From positions 186,001 through 250,000 of the forward strand of contig JAOCZO010000013.1 in NCBI GenBank assembly GCA_026413255.1: a stretch of 64,000 bases of DNA. Reading direction: 5' to 3'. The DNA comes from Fereydounia khargensis (taxonomy: Eukaryota; Basidiomycota; Ustilaginomycetes; Urocystidales; Fereydouniaceae). Within the stretch, counting starts at the first letter, position 1. Every line of letters starts with the position of its first letter. The position numbers and the translations under genes were made by a program. This document shows positions 10,313 through 23,000 of this stretch, piece after piece. The notes beneath the pieces were generated by a model. That model did no database searches, was not told the DNA's origin, and saw nothing but the letters and a program-made list of their open reading frames with translations.

Positions 10313-13300
10313 TTACCCGTCATCGACTTGAATCACCTCCTCCTTCTCTTCCCCCGTTCGACGCCGCTTGTGCTTTCGCCCCGGCTCTGGCTCAGGCTCT
10401 GGCTCTGGCTGCGGTGCCAGCGGCGGCGTCCCAGGCAACTCTGCCTCTGCCTCTGCCTCTGCCTCTGGTTCCTCTTTCTTTGCAGCAACAGCGGCAGCGT
10501 TGCGTTCAGCCTTCCACGCACGCCACTCGTCGCTCAGCTCCAGAATCCGCGCACGCCAGTACTCGCGCTTGCCGGCGACCGTGCCGCCCTGCCACTCCTC
10601 GCGCTCACGGCTTCGTAGCGAGTTGGACTTCTACCACAGCAGATCCATCAGTCAGTCAAGCCAATTCCACAAAAAGTCCAGCTCCGATCACTCACCACAA
10701 TCATCGAGAGGAAATAGTCCGGGTCCGAAAAGAATCGGTCAAAGTAGTGCAGCAGGTAGATCCCACAGTCACAATAGTTGGGCTGGTTGGGCACCTGCGC
10801 CACAACGTACTCTGGCTGGTGCACGTTGCTAAAGCTCATCTTGGGATCCGCTAGCTTGCCCTTGTCCTTGGCCTCGTGATACAAATAGTCGCGCAACTTC
10901 TTTTGCACCCTGCTGTGCGAGCTGCCGAGACTGTCCAAGGTGATGACGAACGTCTTGTTCAGGTCCGCCGGCTGGCATGTCCCCTCGCCCGTTGACGTTG
11001 ACTGTGTCCGCGACCGGTTGGCGTACGTCTTGCCTGGTGATGCGCGCCTCGACTCTGCGGGTGGAGGCGGCGATGGGCTCCTTGTCCGTCCAGCTCCAGG
11101 GACGATCTTGGTGCGTGCCTGCCCTCCGCTCGTTTCTTGGCTGCTTGGTCCAGGTCCACCGCCCACTCGCTTTCCGCGCAGAGGGTCGATCTGTTCGGGC
11201 GCCACCTCCTCAACATCCGGGGACGAAGACTGCCTGGGCTCTCGATTGCTCTGCCTCAGCGGTGAACGGCTGCTCTTGTTCAGCGGCGACGCCGCCTTGC
11301 CTCGCAAAAGCGGAACCGGAATCGGCTGTTCCGGATCCGAGCGCATGTCGTCCGAGCTGGCCTCGAGCTCCATCCAAGACCTCCCAGTGTTTGGCCGACG
11401 CGACTCGGGTGTCCGGACTCGCTCAGCCTCGTCCATGAGCATCGAGAAGCCCGAGCTTATGCCCGATGCATCCGTCTGTGTTGATACGATCGAGATCGGC
11501 TTGGGCGATGCATGGCTTCGCGGTGACGCCCGGCGATCCACGACTTCGATCGTCCTGCGTGCTGGAGAGGACGCCTGGCTGTCGGCCGGTCTTGCCTTGG
11601 TTGCAGCAGTCGGTGGCGAGTTGGACCTACGTGAGGCATTGCTCTGCACGTCACCTGCGTTCGCCTGTCTTGTCGTGTCAAGCTTCGCCATGTCCTCACT
11701 ATCACTACTACGACTGCTGCTGCTGCTACTGCTACTGCTGTTGTTGATAGTCACCCCCGAAAGCAGTCGTGGGCTGATTTCGTCTTCACTTTCTTCCACT
11801 ACGGCCTCCTCTGCCCTGGTCTTTGGAGAGGACGGTCTCGTTGGCATCTCTTCGTCTCGACTCGACGGTGCTTCCACTCTGTCGCGGACAATCGATGCCT
11901 CTCGCTTCGGTAACGGTGGAGTCTTGATGCTGCTCTCGCTCATGGCCCTTCCGAATCCCTGGCTCTGCTCCTTGGACTTGTCGCTGTTCTGCGTCTCGGC
12001 GTCTGGCATCTCCACGTCATCCGAGCCCGGCACGACAAAGCGAGACGACCGGCGTTTTGGCTCTTTGCGCTGCGATGGATACGACTGGGTCATGTAGAAC
12101 GGATTGACCACAATGGCGCAGTACCAATGTAGGTCCTCGTTGATCGGAACCACCAGGTACTTTTTCTCAAACAGGTCCACCTTGCTCGTCCACTTGCGCA
12201 CGTTCGGGTATGAGCGACCTATCGCAAGCTCGCATAGGCGCATGTAGAAGAACGAGCTAAAGATGTAAATCTGGTCGGCCAGCTGTGGGTCCCGTTGGCG
12301 GATCTCCTCGTGCATCAGCTTGAGGCCAAACTCGAGCACCGTGTCGTTGAGGAACTCGCCGTCATCCAACCGCCGCAGGTCACGCGCAAAGATCTGAATC
12401 GCACCCTTGCCGTCGAACGGATAGGAAAGGATCTGCTCGCTCTCATCGAGCTCGGCTTTGCGCTTCTTCGATGCCTCGGTCGGGCCGGTGCTGCTCGAGT
12501 CCTGCGAGTCGAAGGGAAGCTTGAGTTGGCGCTGGCGGATTGAGCGCCGGACACTGTCACTGGGGTCATCGACCGGCTGCGCAATCTCAAACGTCCTCTT
12601 TCGAGTCAAAGAGTCGGTGTAGTCGTCATCATCTGCCGCTCCGGTACCGGCACCATTGCCTGCGTTCGAGCGCTGCTTGCGATCATCGCCAGGGAGAATG
12701 AGTTTCCTGGGGGCCCTCTTGGAAGACGCCGAGGTGGTGGTGGTGGAAGCAGAAGAGCTTCCGTTTGCCTCGCCCGTGCCAGACGGCCAGAGCTTCTGCA
12801 TGACGTTTTGAACCGCCAGCCACTTGGTGCGAGCGGCATTAGCATCTAGACTACGCCAACTCGGAACAGCATCGGAAACAGACTTGAGCAGCTTGCGCCA
12901 TGGGCCCGGAGTCACGTCTTTTGAGTGCATCGCCTTGGACGAGTCTTGGCACCGCTGAAAGTCTGGTCGGATCTGAATAAAGGCAGCGTCCTCGACAGCT
13001 TTTGGATCGAATTCAGGGAAGAGACTCTGAATCCGGCGAGCTGTCCGGCTGTTGACATCGAGCACCACATTGAGTTGGGCGTGCTCTCCGAAGTCGCGAG
13101 CGGAGGTCTCCACCATTCTAATGTCCTTGTATGCGATCTCAAACTTGCTCTGCTGCGAATCTCCCTCGTGAAACACCGTGAGAGAAGAATCATTAAAGGT
13201 CATCCAAATGTCGAGATTGTCGAGAGAGCGCCAAATGTCAGAGATAACTAGGCCCTGAAGCGGGATCGCGTTGGCATCGGCGCGCCCTCGGTGCTGAGCA

Positions 13301-14702
13301 GGACTCGCCACCGAGTCCCCCCGGGCGTCGTGTTCAGACTTGGGTTGGTGCTCGGGCTCTTTGCGCGCTGATTTGGAGTTGTTCGGCCGTGCTTTCATCC
13401 TCTCTACCAAGCCCTGGTCAGGGATCGGTACTGAAGAGCCGACTGTTTGGCGCTGTCGTTGTCGGGGTGGGACGCTTTCGACATGCTCATGCCTTTTCTG
13501 CTTCTGTCCAGCTAGGCGGTATTCGCTGGCGTCATTGGGTTCCTCCAAGGGAATGGGCCCATCGGGTCGGCGACTGTGGGAAGGCCCAGCTGAAGAGTCT
13601 TGCATGCGTTCCTTTTCAGAGTCCATCGCTCTGCGCTTCTCCTTGGCCATGAGCGCTGGATTTGGGCTCGCAGTTTCGGAGCTGGATGTGTCTCTATCTC
13701 TTGCGAAGGTGGTCGATCCGCGAGTCAACCTGGGCTCTTTTCCGACGGTTGAGGCTCCTGACCCGGACCCGGACCCAGACCTGGATCGTGGCAACGGCTT
13801 AAGGCGAGAAGGTCCTGCATCGGATTCTTCATCGCTGCCGTCAATCTCTATAACTTCTCTGGCGGACGCTCGTGCTGGAGCAGATGCGATGCGAGGGCTG
13901 TTCAGGTTGGCGTTCCTATACTGGGAAGGCATACGACGACTGTCGGTGGCGAACGGGTTCTTGGAGCTCGAAGGCCGACTCGGCTGGGTCGCGCCGTTCA
14001 CTGCTCTGGAGCTCGAGACTGCTGTGCTCGAAGATACTGAGAGTAGAGAATAGATGAGAAAGACGGTTAGCGGCAGGAGCAGATGCGATGCGATGCGATG
14101 CGATGCGATGCGATGCGATGCGACACAGGAGGCAGCATGGCGAGGGAGCTTACTTACCTTTTAGGCCTGAGGGCATGTCCCCCATTTTGCCGTCATAGGC
14201 CGACGTAGCCTGTGACCTGCTCGTTTCAAGACTTGGCCGAAGATGAGGCATCTGGTCGTTCAAGTTGTCCTTGAATACGGTCGGACTGGATACCATTGAG
14301 GATCGTCCTTTGGGAGCAGACCGGGATGAATATGAGGGCGCATGCTTGTCCTGTGGGTTGATATGGAAGACAAGGTGAGTCAGTCTTTGCCTGTGGGCTG
14401 GGCCGTTTCCTGGTACGCGTCTTGGCACTCACTGGTCGCGAACGACGGTCGGCGGTTCCAGTCGCGGCAGCGTAATCTTCGGGCGTCTGTCCATGCCTGG
14501 GTGCGTGAATGATGGTCTTGGTTCTGATAGAAAGGAGAGTAAGGGATGAGTAGGCCATGTCAAGTGCAAGGGTGGTGGAATCGCTGAGCACGACATACCT
14601 GGCGGGTGGACTCTGGCCTACGCCATGCATACCATTAATGTTCTTCCTGTCTTCTGGTGACACGAGCCTGTTGTCGTGGCGTGAGGTTGGACGGTGGCTC
14701 AT
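10313..14702 (-). CDS. SUMO protease of the Ulp2/SENP6-7 type, five exons
   Basis: Exons are 14702-14599, 14523-14433, 14350-14158, 14036-10696 and 10630-10313, all in phase, giving 1348 residues. The C48 cysteine protease fold is visible: YPFDGKGAIQIFARDLRRL leads into the domain, the catalytic His is in DLHWYCAIV (about residue 765), Asp in VITLDSLGSSH (about 1163), and Cys in QPNYCDCGIYLLHY (about 1218) with the oxyanion Gln six residues before it. An insertion of some 380 disordered residues, Ser- and acid-rich, splits the catalytic domain between His and Asp. This is the hallmark of Ulp2/SENP6-7 rather than Ulp1. A compact region ahead of it (DIWMTFNDSSLTVFHEG) may be a PH-like domain. 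Exon 5 encodes a charged tail with KHKRRR, a likely nuclear signal. It should trim poly-SUMO chains in the nucleus. Confidence 0.9.
14081..14122. repeat. GATGC pentamer microsatellite inside intron 3 of the SUMO protease gene
   Basis: About eight uninterrupted GATGC units lie within the 121-nt intron 14157-14037. A shorter run of the same unit lies upstream of the gene at about 14880-14905. Confidence 0.85.
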
Positions 14703-15564
14703 GGTCGGGCGGCTAAGGCCACGCGGGGCCTGTGCCGGGCTGAGGGAGGGCTAATGCTGGTGTGGGTGGTGATATGATTAGATTGAGATGGACGTTGAGG
14801 TTGAGAGTGAGGATGGCAGCGACGTGAGACCGGTGTTGGGTGTGGGCCATTGGAACGGAACAAGACTCGATGGAAATGGGATGCGATGCGATGCGGTGCG
14901 ATGCGAAACAATAATGCTGACTGGTCGTGGCTGAGTGTGGGAGTGGTGTGACGGGGCTGGCGAGCAAGATGAGGCCGAGTCGAGTCTCGTCTCGTTTCGT
15001 CGGGGCACTGTTGTGCCTGTTGGCTCGGGGGGTCCAGCGCGGCTCTCTCTCTCTCTCTCTCGCTCGGGCCAGACAGAGCGTTCAAAGGAAAGAGGTCGAG
15101 AACGAGTGGCGAGTGGCGAGTGTGTGGTCACGATCAAGCCGGGCAACGCGATCAGACTCACACTCATGCTCTCGCGAAAAAGAAAGAAAAAAAAAAAAAA
15201 AAAAAAAAAAAAGGTTGCGAGCAGCACTCGCAGCTTTCGCAGCACTCTGACACGCAACCCTCTCGCTCTCGCTCGCTTGTCTGCTGCGCTTCCCACGCCA
15301 GCTCCGACTGCCTGCCTGCCTAGCCAACGCGGACTGGTCTGTCGCGTCTTTTCTAGGCGGTCAACTCACTCACTCACTCACACACTCACTCAGCCAGACA
15401 GAGAGGGCTGCTCCTCCACACACAAAGGCACACACACAACACTAACGCGACAGAATCGGGCCTATTCTGCGCCCGATTCGAACTGTGAGCCAAGAATGGT
15501 CTCACTTCTTTTGGCGCAATCTACAAATAAGTTACTGCTTCTATCACTTGCTTAGTGTCCTGCT
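14703..15564. other. Intergenic region between SUMO protease and aldo-keto reductase
   Basis: No gene seen. It carries a second GATGC run (about 14880-14905), a CT repeat (about 15041-15061), a poly-A run of about 27 nt (15187-15212), a CTCACT run near 15365 and a strong inverted repeat at 15453-15479. Confidence 0.55.
15453..15479. repeat. Inverted repeat (9-bp perfect arms)
   Basis: GAATCGGGC at 15453-15461 pairs with GCCCGATTC at 15471-15479 across a 9-nt loop. A competing CAGAAT/ATTCTG pair overlaps it (15451-15456 and 15464-15469). Confidence 0.8.
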
Positions 15565-16620
15565 TCACGGCCAGTTGTCAAACTGCAGATCAACTCCCCA
15601 CTGTGCAAGCAAACAGAAAAACAAGCCAGATCAGCTACACTGTGCGAAGAGAGGGGACGCAAGACGGTACATACCTTGGGAGCAATCAGGCGGACGTGCT
15701 TGCCTGGCTGTTTGTGAAGCTCGTTGAGCCGCGTCATGTCCTCTTCGTCAAGCGTGATCACCTTGCCGTTCGTCTCGATCCTGGACGGCGTCACGCTCTT
15801 GGGCAGCGTCACGACGCCGCGCTGCACGTTCCAGGACACGACGACCTGGGCTGGGTCGGCCCCGTGCTTCTTGCCAATCTCAACCACCACCTCGTCCTGC
15901 AGCACCGGTCCACCAGAGGACCCGAGCGGTGAGTAGGCCTGGGGCGCGATGCCCTTCGACTTGCAGTAGGCAACCAGCTCGTGCTGCGGCAGGTACGGGT
16001 GCAGCTCAATTTGGTTGGCCGCGGGCACGACCTTGGCACTCTCAAACAGCTTCTCCAGGTACGGGATGCTGTAGTTGGACACACCGATCGCCCGCGTCTT
16101 GCCCGTGGCCAGAAGCTTCTCCATCAGCTCCCACGTCTTGACATGGCTCCACTCGGTGTCACTCGCGCGCGAGCCGTCAGGGTTGGTCGGCAGCGGATCG
16201 TCACCTCGAATCACGAGCGGAACAGGCCAGTGCATCAGAACTAGGTCAACATAGTCCAGTCCAAGCTTGCGCAGCGAGTCATCAAGGCACACCTCGGGAC
16301 GGCGGTGGAAGGTGGACCAGATCTTGGTCGTCACAAAGAGCTCCTCGCGAGGAATACCAGACGCCTTGATCCCCTGCCCGACCTCCTCCTCGTTCAGGTA
16401 GAACCACGCGCAGTCAATGTGTCGGTAGCCTGGCAAACCCTGAGTCAGCTCTAGCTCCTACCTCTCTCTCTCTCTCTCTCTCCTTGCACAACAACTCACC
16501 ACTCTTGATGGCAGTCTCGACGGCCTTGGCCACCTCACCGGGACCCGACTTCCAGGTACCCAGGCCAATGGCGGGGATCTCGGCGCCCGTGTTGAGCTTG
16601 ATTGTCTTTTGTGCCGACAT
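15565..16620 (-). CDS. Aldo-keto reductase, three exons
   Basis: Exons are 16620-16500, 16429-15675 and 15600-15565, giving 303 residues. The acceptor after GTTTGCCAG restores the family motif SGYRHIDCAWFYLNEEEVG, and the last exon supplies the typical ending APKWGVDLQFDNWP. The catalytic tetrad is complete: Asp46, Tyr51, Lys76 (VTTKIW) and His107 (LMHWPVPL). Family features GVSNY and QIELHPYLPQ are present. Such enzymes reduce aldehydes, sugars or ketones with NADPH in the cytosol; related fungal enzymes act as glycerol or xylose reductases, but the substrate is not fixed by the sequence. Intron 1 has a CT-rich tract (GA on the coding strand). A TATA box lies about 95 nt upstream of the ATG. 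Confidence 0.92.
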
Positions 16621-16711
16621 GGTTTGTGTACAGGGTTGAGTTGTGCGTATGAAACGAAACGGTTTTACCGGGAGGGGGGCAAGATGCTACCTGGGCTGGG
16701 TTGGCAGTCAA

Positions 16712-16719
16712 CCTTATAA
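16712..16719 (-). promoter_or_regulatory. TATA box of aldo-keto reductase gene
   Basis: The plus strand reads CTTATAAA; on the coding strand this is TTTATAAG, about 92-99 nt before the ATG at 16620. Confidence 0.6.
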
Positions 16720-18125
16720 AGAGAGAGCTTGAGCGATTCCAGAGCACGAGTAGCGTCGCCAATGAGCGTGGGGCCTGCCCGGAAATCGTGCGTTGAGCGG
16801 GTGTGAGTAGGTGTGCTCCCCACGGTGATGGCCAGCCACCTGTTGCTGCCATCTTCTCGCCTACCAATGCCAGCAGCAGCCCTCACCCCCCAGCCCGCTT
16901 GTTTCCCCCACGTTAACGCTCAACACGGCAGGTACAGCAAGCATGTGACGGCCCGGCCTTTGTACCGGCTCGGCTCGACCTCCACCTGAGGGCGACGCGA
17001 CGCGGTCTTTTTACGGCGACTCAAACACTGGCAGTGCAGCAGGCTGGCAGGCTAGCTGGGTGGAAGGGTCTGTGTACGTGTGGAGGGCGACGGATCCGAG
17101 AGGTCGAGTTCGGCCGGCGAGTCAGCAGCCAGAAACACCGTCTGCAAGTTGACTTCCAGGGCGAAAGTGCATGTCTGGTTTGCCAGGGTGTGTGGGGTCA
17201 TGCTGTAAGATCCAAAACAGTGAGCACATCCAGTCGGCCGGAAAGTTGTATCGTGCTGTGTGGCAATTCGGAGATGGCATCGGAGGATTCTTATCCGAAA
17301 AGTGCAGCATGTGACTGACTGAACGTGTCTGTGGGTTCAGCTTTACTCTTTACCACTCCATTGGCTGCGCAGCAAGTCTGAGCGCTGGTCGCCTGGTCCA
17401 TTGTCTAGACAGAGGCGAGACAAAGGCTGTATTCTTTGTGCTGTACTGTATTCCTCCGAGACGGTACTGTACTTTTGGCTGTGTCACCCCGCACTGCCGT
17501 CGGCCAGGCACCTCGATGGCTGGCAGAGTCTGGGCTGCGCTGCATGCAAGTGAGCAGGGAATCCCCACGAGATGCAGGCGCGCACCATACAAGGAATGTT
17601 TGTTGACTGTACCCCACGGCCTCGCCACCACTCTCACCACAGGTTGGGTTGGAGCATCTGTGGAGAGAGAGAGGTGGAGCGAGAATACCGGTGCAGGGCT
17701 AGGATTATCGGCTGGCCGGATCACTGGTTCGCGTGGATGATGTGAGCTGAGCTGAGCTGAGTCGAGTTCAAGCAAGCCACTCAGGACAGGTCGTTGCTCG
17801 GTCGTATCTCTGCCAGCCGCGTTTGCCTGCCGGCCTGCTTGCTTGCGTCTTGCATGCCAATTTGTTTTCCTTTCTCCCATTTCTGCCGCGTACGCTGGCG
17901 CAACCGGGCAAAAAAAAAAAAAAAAAAAGGAAATCCAAGTCTGACGTGGGGGCCACGCTGGTCACTTGACCCTGAACCACGCTCCTTTCCCCCGCGTTCA
18001 GATAAGCCACGGCTCGCAAGCTTCCGGCAGCCCGACGCTCTTTTGCCTGTTTCTCTGGTGCCGAGCGAACAGGGATTCAGGGATTGCCGGATCCATCGTG
18101 TGCATGCCTTTTGCCTAAACTACTG

Positions 18126-18137
18126 TACTGTACAGTA
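18126..18137. repeat. 12-bp palindrome TACTGTACAGTA
   Basis: Perfect palindrome, identical to the one at 8011-8022. Confidence 0.75.
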
Positions 18138-18973
18138 GAGCTCAGCACACACTGCACCAAACAGATCAGCAGACCCCCTCGTGGATAATGGATGGCGCCG
18201 GCGCCCTCTTTTCCGCAAACATCGACCGATGACCCTGATTCGCTTTCTCTCTCTGTGAGACTGGATTGTGGGATGAAATGCGGGGGAAAGCAACGGTAGG
18301 CTTGTGAGCGTGCCCCGCACGTCATATGTACTGTGTTGACGTCCTCCGAATCCAGTACATACGGTACAGTAAGAGAGGCAGGGGTCGAATGCCAGAGTGC
18401 GATCCGTGACCATCGCATCGCGTTCGGACGAGTTGCCGTCAGTGTGCCTGTTTTCCCGCCCGCCTCGGACTGGAGCAGGCAGCGAGCGAGCTGGAACGTG
18501 ACCGAGCGAGCAGCGAAAGGAGCCGGTCTTGCCAGGCTTGGTTGGCTTGGTTGGCTTGGTTGGCTTGGCTTTCGGGCTGGGCTTTGCAGGGCTCTCTCTC
18601 TCTGCTTGAGATGGACCCGCGGCAGGGCGTGGGCGCAGGCTGTATGCATGGGCTGTGGGTTCGGCTCGTTGGCTGGCTGACTGGCTGGCTGACGGGCCCT
18701 GATTTGTGTGTGATTGATTGATTGATTTCTTTTTCTTTTTCTTTTTTTTTTTTTTTTTTTTTTTTTTCACGCCGCCCTGCCTGGATGGAACGGGAGAATT
18801 AGGCAGCGCAGCCCAGCGGACGCGGACGCGGACCGGCAACGAACCGACCAGGGACGCGATTCACGCCTACTCGGCCTCTGCCTCGCTCTGCCCAACTGAC
18901 CCAACTGACCCAACTGACTACGCCTCTCCGTCTCTGCCGCGAACGTGTAAGCTGCAAAGCTGGTACGCTACAG

Positions 18974-18985
18974 TACAGTACTGTA
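18974..18985. repeat. 12-bp palindrome TACAGTACTGTA
   Basis: Perfect palindrome in gene-poor sequence. It is one of a dispersed group of TACAGTA/TACTGTA elements in intergenic DNA of this window. Confidence 0.75.
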
Positions 18986-20076
18986 CTCTACGCTGGCTGG
19001 CTCAGCTTTGCTTGCTTGCTTGCTGGTCCCCTTCGCCTCCCTTCAACATCTTGCCGCCACATCCTGTCTTCTTCCCTCTCTTCCCCGCATTCCACTACCA
19101 CCATCGCAACCACCCTCCCCAGCCACCCACCCGACGGACGGCCCCTTGACTGCACTAAACTGGACTATTTCTGCTCGCCCCTCATATCAGCTCACGCGGT
19201 GTCTAACTCGTCCGCCCTAATACGGTTTCGCTTTCCTCACCCAGAAAGGAGAGCCTTCCGCTAGTCCTGCGTCCACTTCTCGTCGGAGGCGCCTCGGAAA
19301 CCTTTCTCACGCTTGCCTGCGCTCGCTCGCTTCCCGCACTTGCAAGGCAATAGTGTTGGTCTCATCTATCGCCATCGCCATCGCCGTCCCAACGCGCCTT
19401 GACTCGACCCAACTCAACCCTCTCACTTGGCGACCCGACTCGCAACCCTATCCTTATCCTTCCTTGTTCTCACTCTCTCGCGCTCCTCCGCTCTAGCTCG
19501 GCCACGGCGACTTGTAGACTCACCAGCCACCCACAGTACGGCACTTTCCCTCCTCCTCTTCACCCACTGGCCCCGGACGCCTTCGGCATTTAATCTTGCT
19601 CCGAGGTCCATTTCCCCTCTCTCTTTCTTTTCATCGCCTTGCCCTGCGCCGCCCCCTGCTCTGCCGACCCCACACGGTGTGCGCTCAGTTATGAGCTTGA
19701 CCTATCCGTGCTGCTGCTAGTCTGCAACGTTGCGCCATCTTCCGCTACACCTCCCGCGCCAACCTGGGCCTCACTTGTCGTTGCCATTTTCAGTCATCTG
19801 CGCCCACGTTGCACAACGTTGCTCCGGGGCCCCAGTCTAGAGACTAGTCTCTGAGAGAAAGAGAGAGAGCGTGTCGAGCCCTAATCCTCCCTCCTCCCAT
19901 CCTCCTCCGAGGACGAGATAGATATAGCCTGGGAACTTCATTAACACCCATCTCACTCACCCCTTTACCCCGCATTTCCCTTATTTAACTCTCCCGCCAT
20001 CCCCCTCTCACGCCGCTGAAACCGCGTCCATACAGCCCTGGATCGACTCTCCACCCAGCTGTTACAATCGCCCACA

Positions 20077-23000
20077 ATGCCATCTTCGCTCCCCGACCCC
20101 GTCCTGGCCTTGTCTATGGACAATGTTCAGAAGCTCAACGATCTCAACCTAGACCAGCTCGCCAACCTCTGGAATGGTGAGCATTTGCGTTTCTGGCTCT
20201 CTTTCACCATCTAGAGCCTAAACCCTAACACCCATTTTGCCTCATCAGTGTTCACAAAGTGCAAGGAGTCGCTCGAATCCGGTCGTCGCCTCGAGAACCT
20301 TTCGTGGCGACTTTGGTTCCGCGAGGCCCACATCCTCCCCCCGGATACGTCTCTCTCGGACCTCACCGACTTTACTCCGCTGGACACACCCCTCATCAGT
20401 CGCGCAAACAGCATTGCCGGCAGCTACCAGCACTCGCGCCACTCGTCGCTCCTCAACCAGGTTGCCACCCAGCTCTCGGACCCCGAATTCGAGACGGACA
20501 CCGACACTTCCTCAGGCTCCGATCTCGAGCAGGACAACGACCACAGCGAGCCAGAAAGTTCTGCCATGGCGTCGTCCCGCTTCCAAAATCGCGGCCGCAG
20601 CTTTGCTGGCGTCGCTGATAGCGTCTCTACCGTCTCTAAGAGCTCCCGCTCCACTAACCGCCCGCAAGATACTACGAGCAGCCGCACCAGCTCGTCCGAG
20701 GTTCGTTCTCGAGCTGCGTCGCGCAACAGCTCCAAGCTCGGTCCCTCGCTTGTTGCCGATCTCACTGCCGAGCGAGACAGTGTTCGCGACCGCAAGCGTG
20801 CTATCTCCTCGTCTTCAGCATTTGGCAGCCGTGCCCGTGTCAAGCAACGTAACCAGAGCTGCCTTCGTCGACGTCCACTCAGCTTCCAGGCTGCCATCGA
20901 GAACCTTTATCTCGATGGCGGCAATGATGCGCTGACGGCCTTCTCTCGCAAGCGACCCAGCATGTCTGGTCTGGCAAACGCAATGATTCGCAGCACCGGA
21001 GCTCTTGATGCCCCGGCACGCCCCGGGCTCGACAACACTGGCACTGCGGAGCGATCAAGTGCACCAGCAGAGTACAGCTCGACTACCACCTCGCAGCAGT
21101 CTCATGCCCTGCTTGCCTCGCCATCAAGGCGTGAACAGGCCCGGGACTCGCACATTGCAAACACGAACGCAATTCAGTCGCCTACTAGCCCGATCTGCGA
21201 GCGATGCACCGCTCCTGAGACCAATGGACCCATCTCGCCCTCCAAGATGGAGATTGCGACTGGACTCACCCTGGGTGCCGTCACTGCCGGCGCTGCCCCT
21301 GCTAAGGTCCTCGGCATCCAAGAGAGCCAGACAGACGCAGCATCGCAGCTCATGCCCCCGCCCCCGTCCGTTCCCGTTCACACGCCGGCCGCCGCTGCCT
21401 TCAAGTCCAATGCTCAGCGCCGCAAGCCAGTTCCTTCGAGTTTCGAGTCGAAAGATGCCGTGACAAATTCCAAGCCTGTCGAGGAACCTAGACAAGCCCA
21501 GGCCGCCGAGAAGGAACAGCAACAGCCGGAGCCAACGACCAAGTTCTATCTTGCAAGCCCCGAGTCGAATGCAAGCGTCTCAACTGTGCAAAAGGCTGAG
21601 CCGATGCAACGCTCCGATTCCCACCAAAGCAACGCCACTACCACTGCTCCTGCTGGACACACTGGCAAGGCAAAGCCAGCAAGGACCAAGTCGGCGACGG
21701 GCCTGCATCGCGCCAACCGCCACAGCAAGAGCTCTGATCGGATCGCCGGCCGACAGAACAGCCATGCGCGACTCGGCAATGTCTTCGGAGGCCTTGCCAT
21801 GACCAAGGCCAGTGCAGCTGTGCCTGCAGCAAGCAAGAAGTCGGCGGCCAGCGCAAACAAGAAGAAGCCTGTCACATTCACCATGGGCGGCGACGACTCT
21901 GACTCGTTCGAGGATGAAGAGTACGAGGACGAGGAGGATGAGGGCAACCCTGTGCCTGTCAAGCAGCAAGCTGCCGCTCCTGCCGGTGCCAAGAAGGAGA
22001 CTCCTGTTGCTGCAGCTGAGCAGGATGACGATGATGACGACGCATGGTCGAGCGACCCGGAGGCTGAGGAAGCCGAGCGCAAGGCGCAGGCCGCAGTACT
22101 GCAGGCGCGAAGGAGGCGGGAGGAAGAGGAACGTCAAAAGTCCATGTTCCAAAAGATCCCGATCCGGTCCAAGAGTGCAGCCGATGTGCGCTTTATCCCT
22201 GCTGGCGAGCCCACCTCAAACGGCCCTTCGCCACCTGCTCAGCCAGTACGTGGTCTGCTGAGCTCCCTCTTCCACCCAGACGAGCAGCACTCGCCCCCTG
22301 GCCAGCTCGCCGGTCGCCCGCATGCGAGTGCCGCTGATCTGCGCGCCAAGCCCAGCCTTCCAAGCGGACTTGCCTTGACGCAGGTCACTGAGAAGCCTGC
22401 CTCGAGGCGCAGCAAGAATCGCGAGCATGCTCCCAACCCGGCCGTCCTGTCTGCCAGCCAAGGCGCACCTCTTGCTGGTGGTTTGCGGACTAGCAAGAGC
22501 GCCGTTGCGCTGCCCCTCCTCGACCGTTCCGTTACGCGTTCCTCGACTGCTGGCAAGGCTTCGCAGTCGCCGGATCAGTCGAGCAGTCCAGAGTCGTCTG
22601 CTGGTGCCAAGCCAAGCAGTGTGGCGATGGCCAAGCTCAATGCACTGACTAACATGCGCTCTCATGCCAACCGCGACCACAAGCGTAGAAGCAGCGAGGC
22701 AGAGGAGGCAGCAGCCCGTGAGGCTGAGGCGCGCGCTCTGCGTCTCGAGGTGAGCCCCGGCGGTGGAGACGACAGTAGCATGGCAGCTCAAGTCGAAGCC
22801 CACGCTCACGCTCATCCCAACGCTCATCCGCACGCGAGCCGCACCCAGTCGACGCCTCAGCTGCAGCACCAGCACCCGCAGCAACCTCACCTAGGCGCCC
22901 GATCCAAGAGCCAGGGCCCGCCCGAGCCCATCGATGCGCCAGGCATTGCGCGAAACCGTTCCAACCTCAACCTACCCGAGGCCGCAGCGCCACAGACGCC

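Larger units (their letters stand above)
16720..20076. other. Long gene-poor region with long leader of the following gene
   Basis: About 3.4 kb with no family-like coding sequence on either strand. It has poly-A (17911-17928) and poly-T (about 18741-18768) runs, a GGCTTGGTT tandem repeat (about 18536-18567), and several TACTGTA/TACAGTA palindromes (18126-18137, 18974-18985, plus ATGTACTG/CAGTACAT arms at 18326-18360). From about 19020 to 20076 the plus strand is C/T-rich, as expected of a long 5' leader for the next gene. Confidence 0.55.

Noticed and set aside
15451-15500. tRNA B-box-like sequence near CGATTCGAAC
   Set aside because: The sequence is part of a perfect inverted repeat and lacks the other arms of a tRNA.
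16430-16439. Earlier acceptor (CTCAG before GGTTTGCC) for exon 2 of the aldo-keto reductase
   Set aside because: It puts exon 2 out of frame with exon 1; the acceptor ten bases on restores SGYRHIDC.
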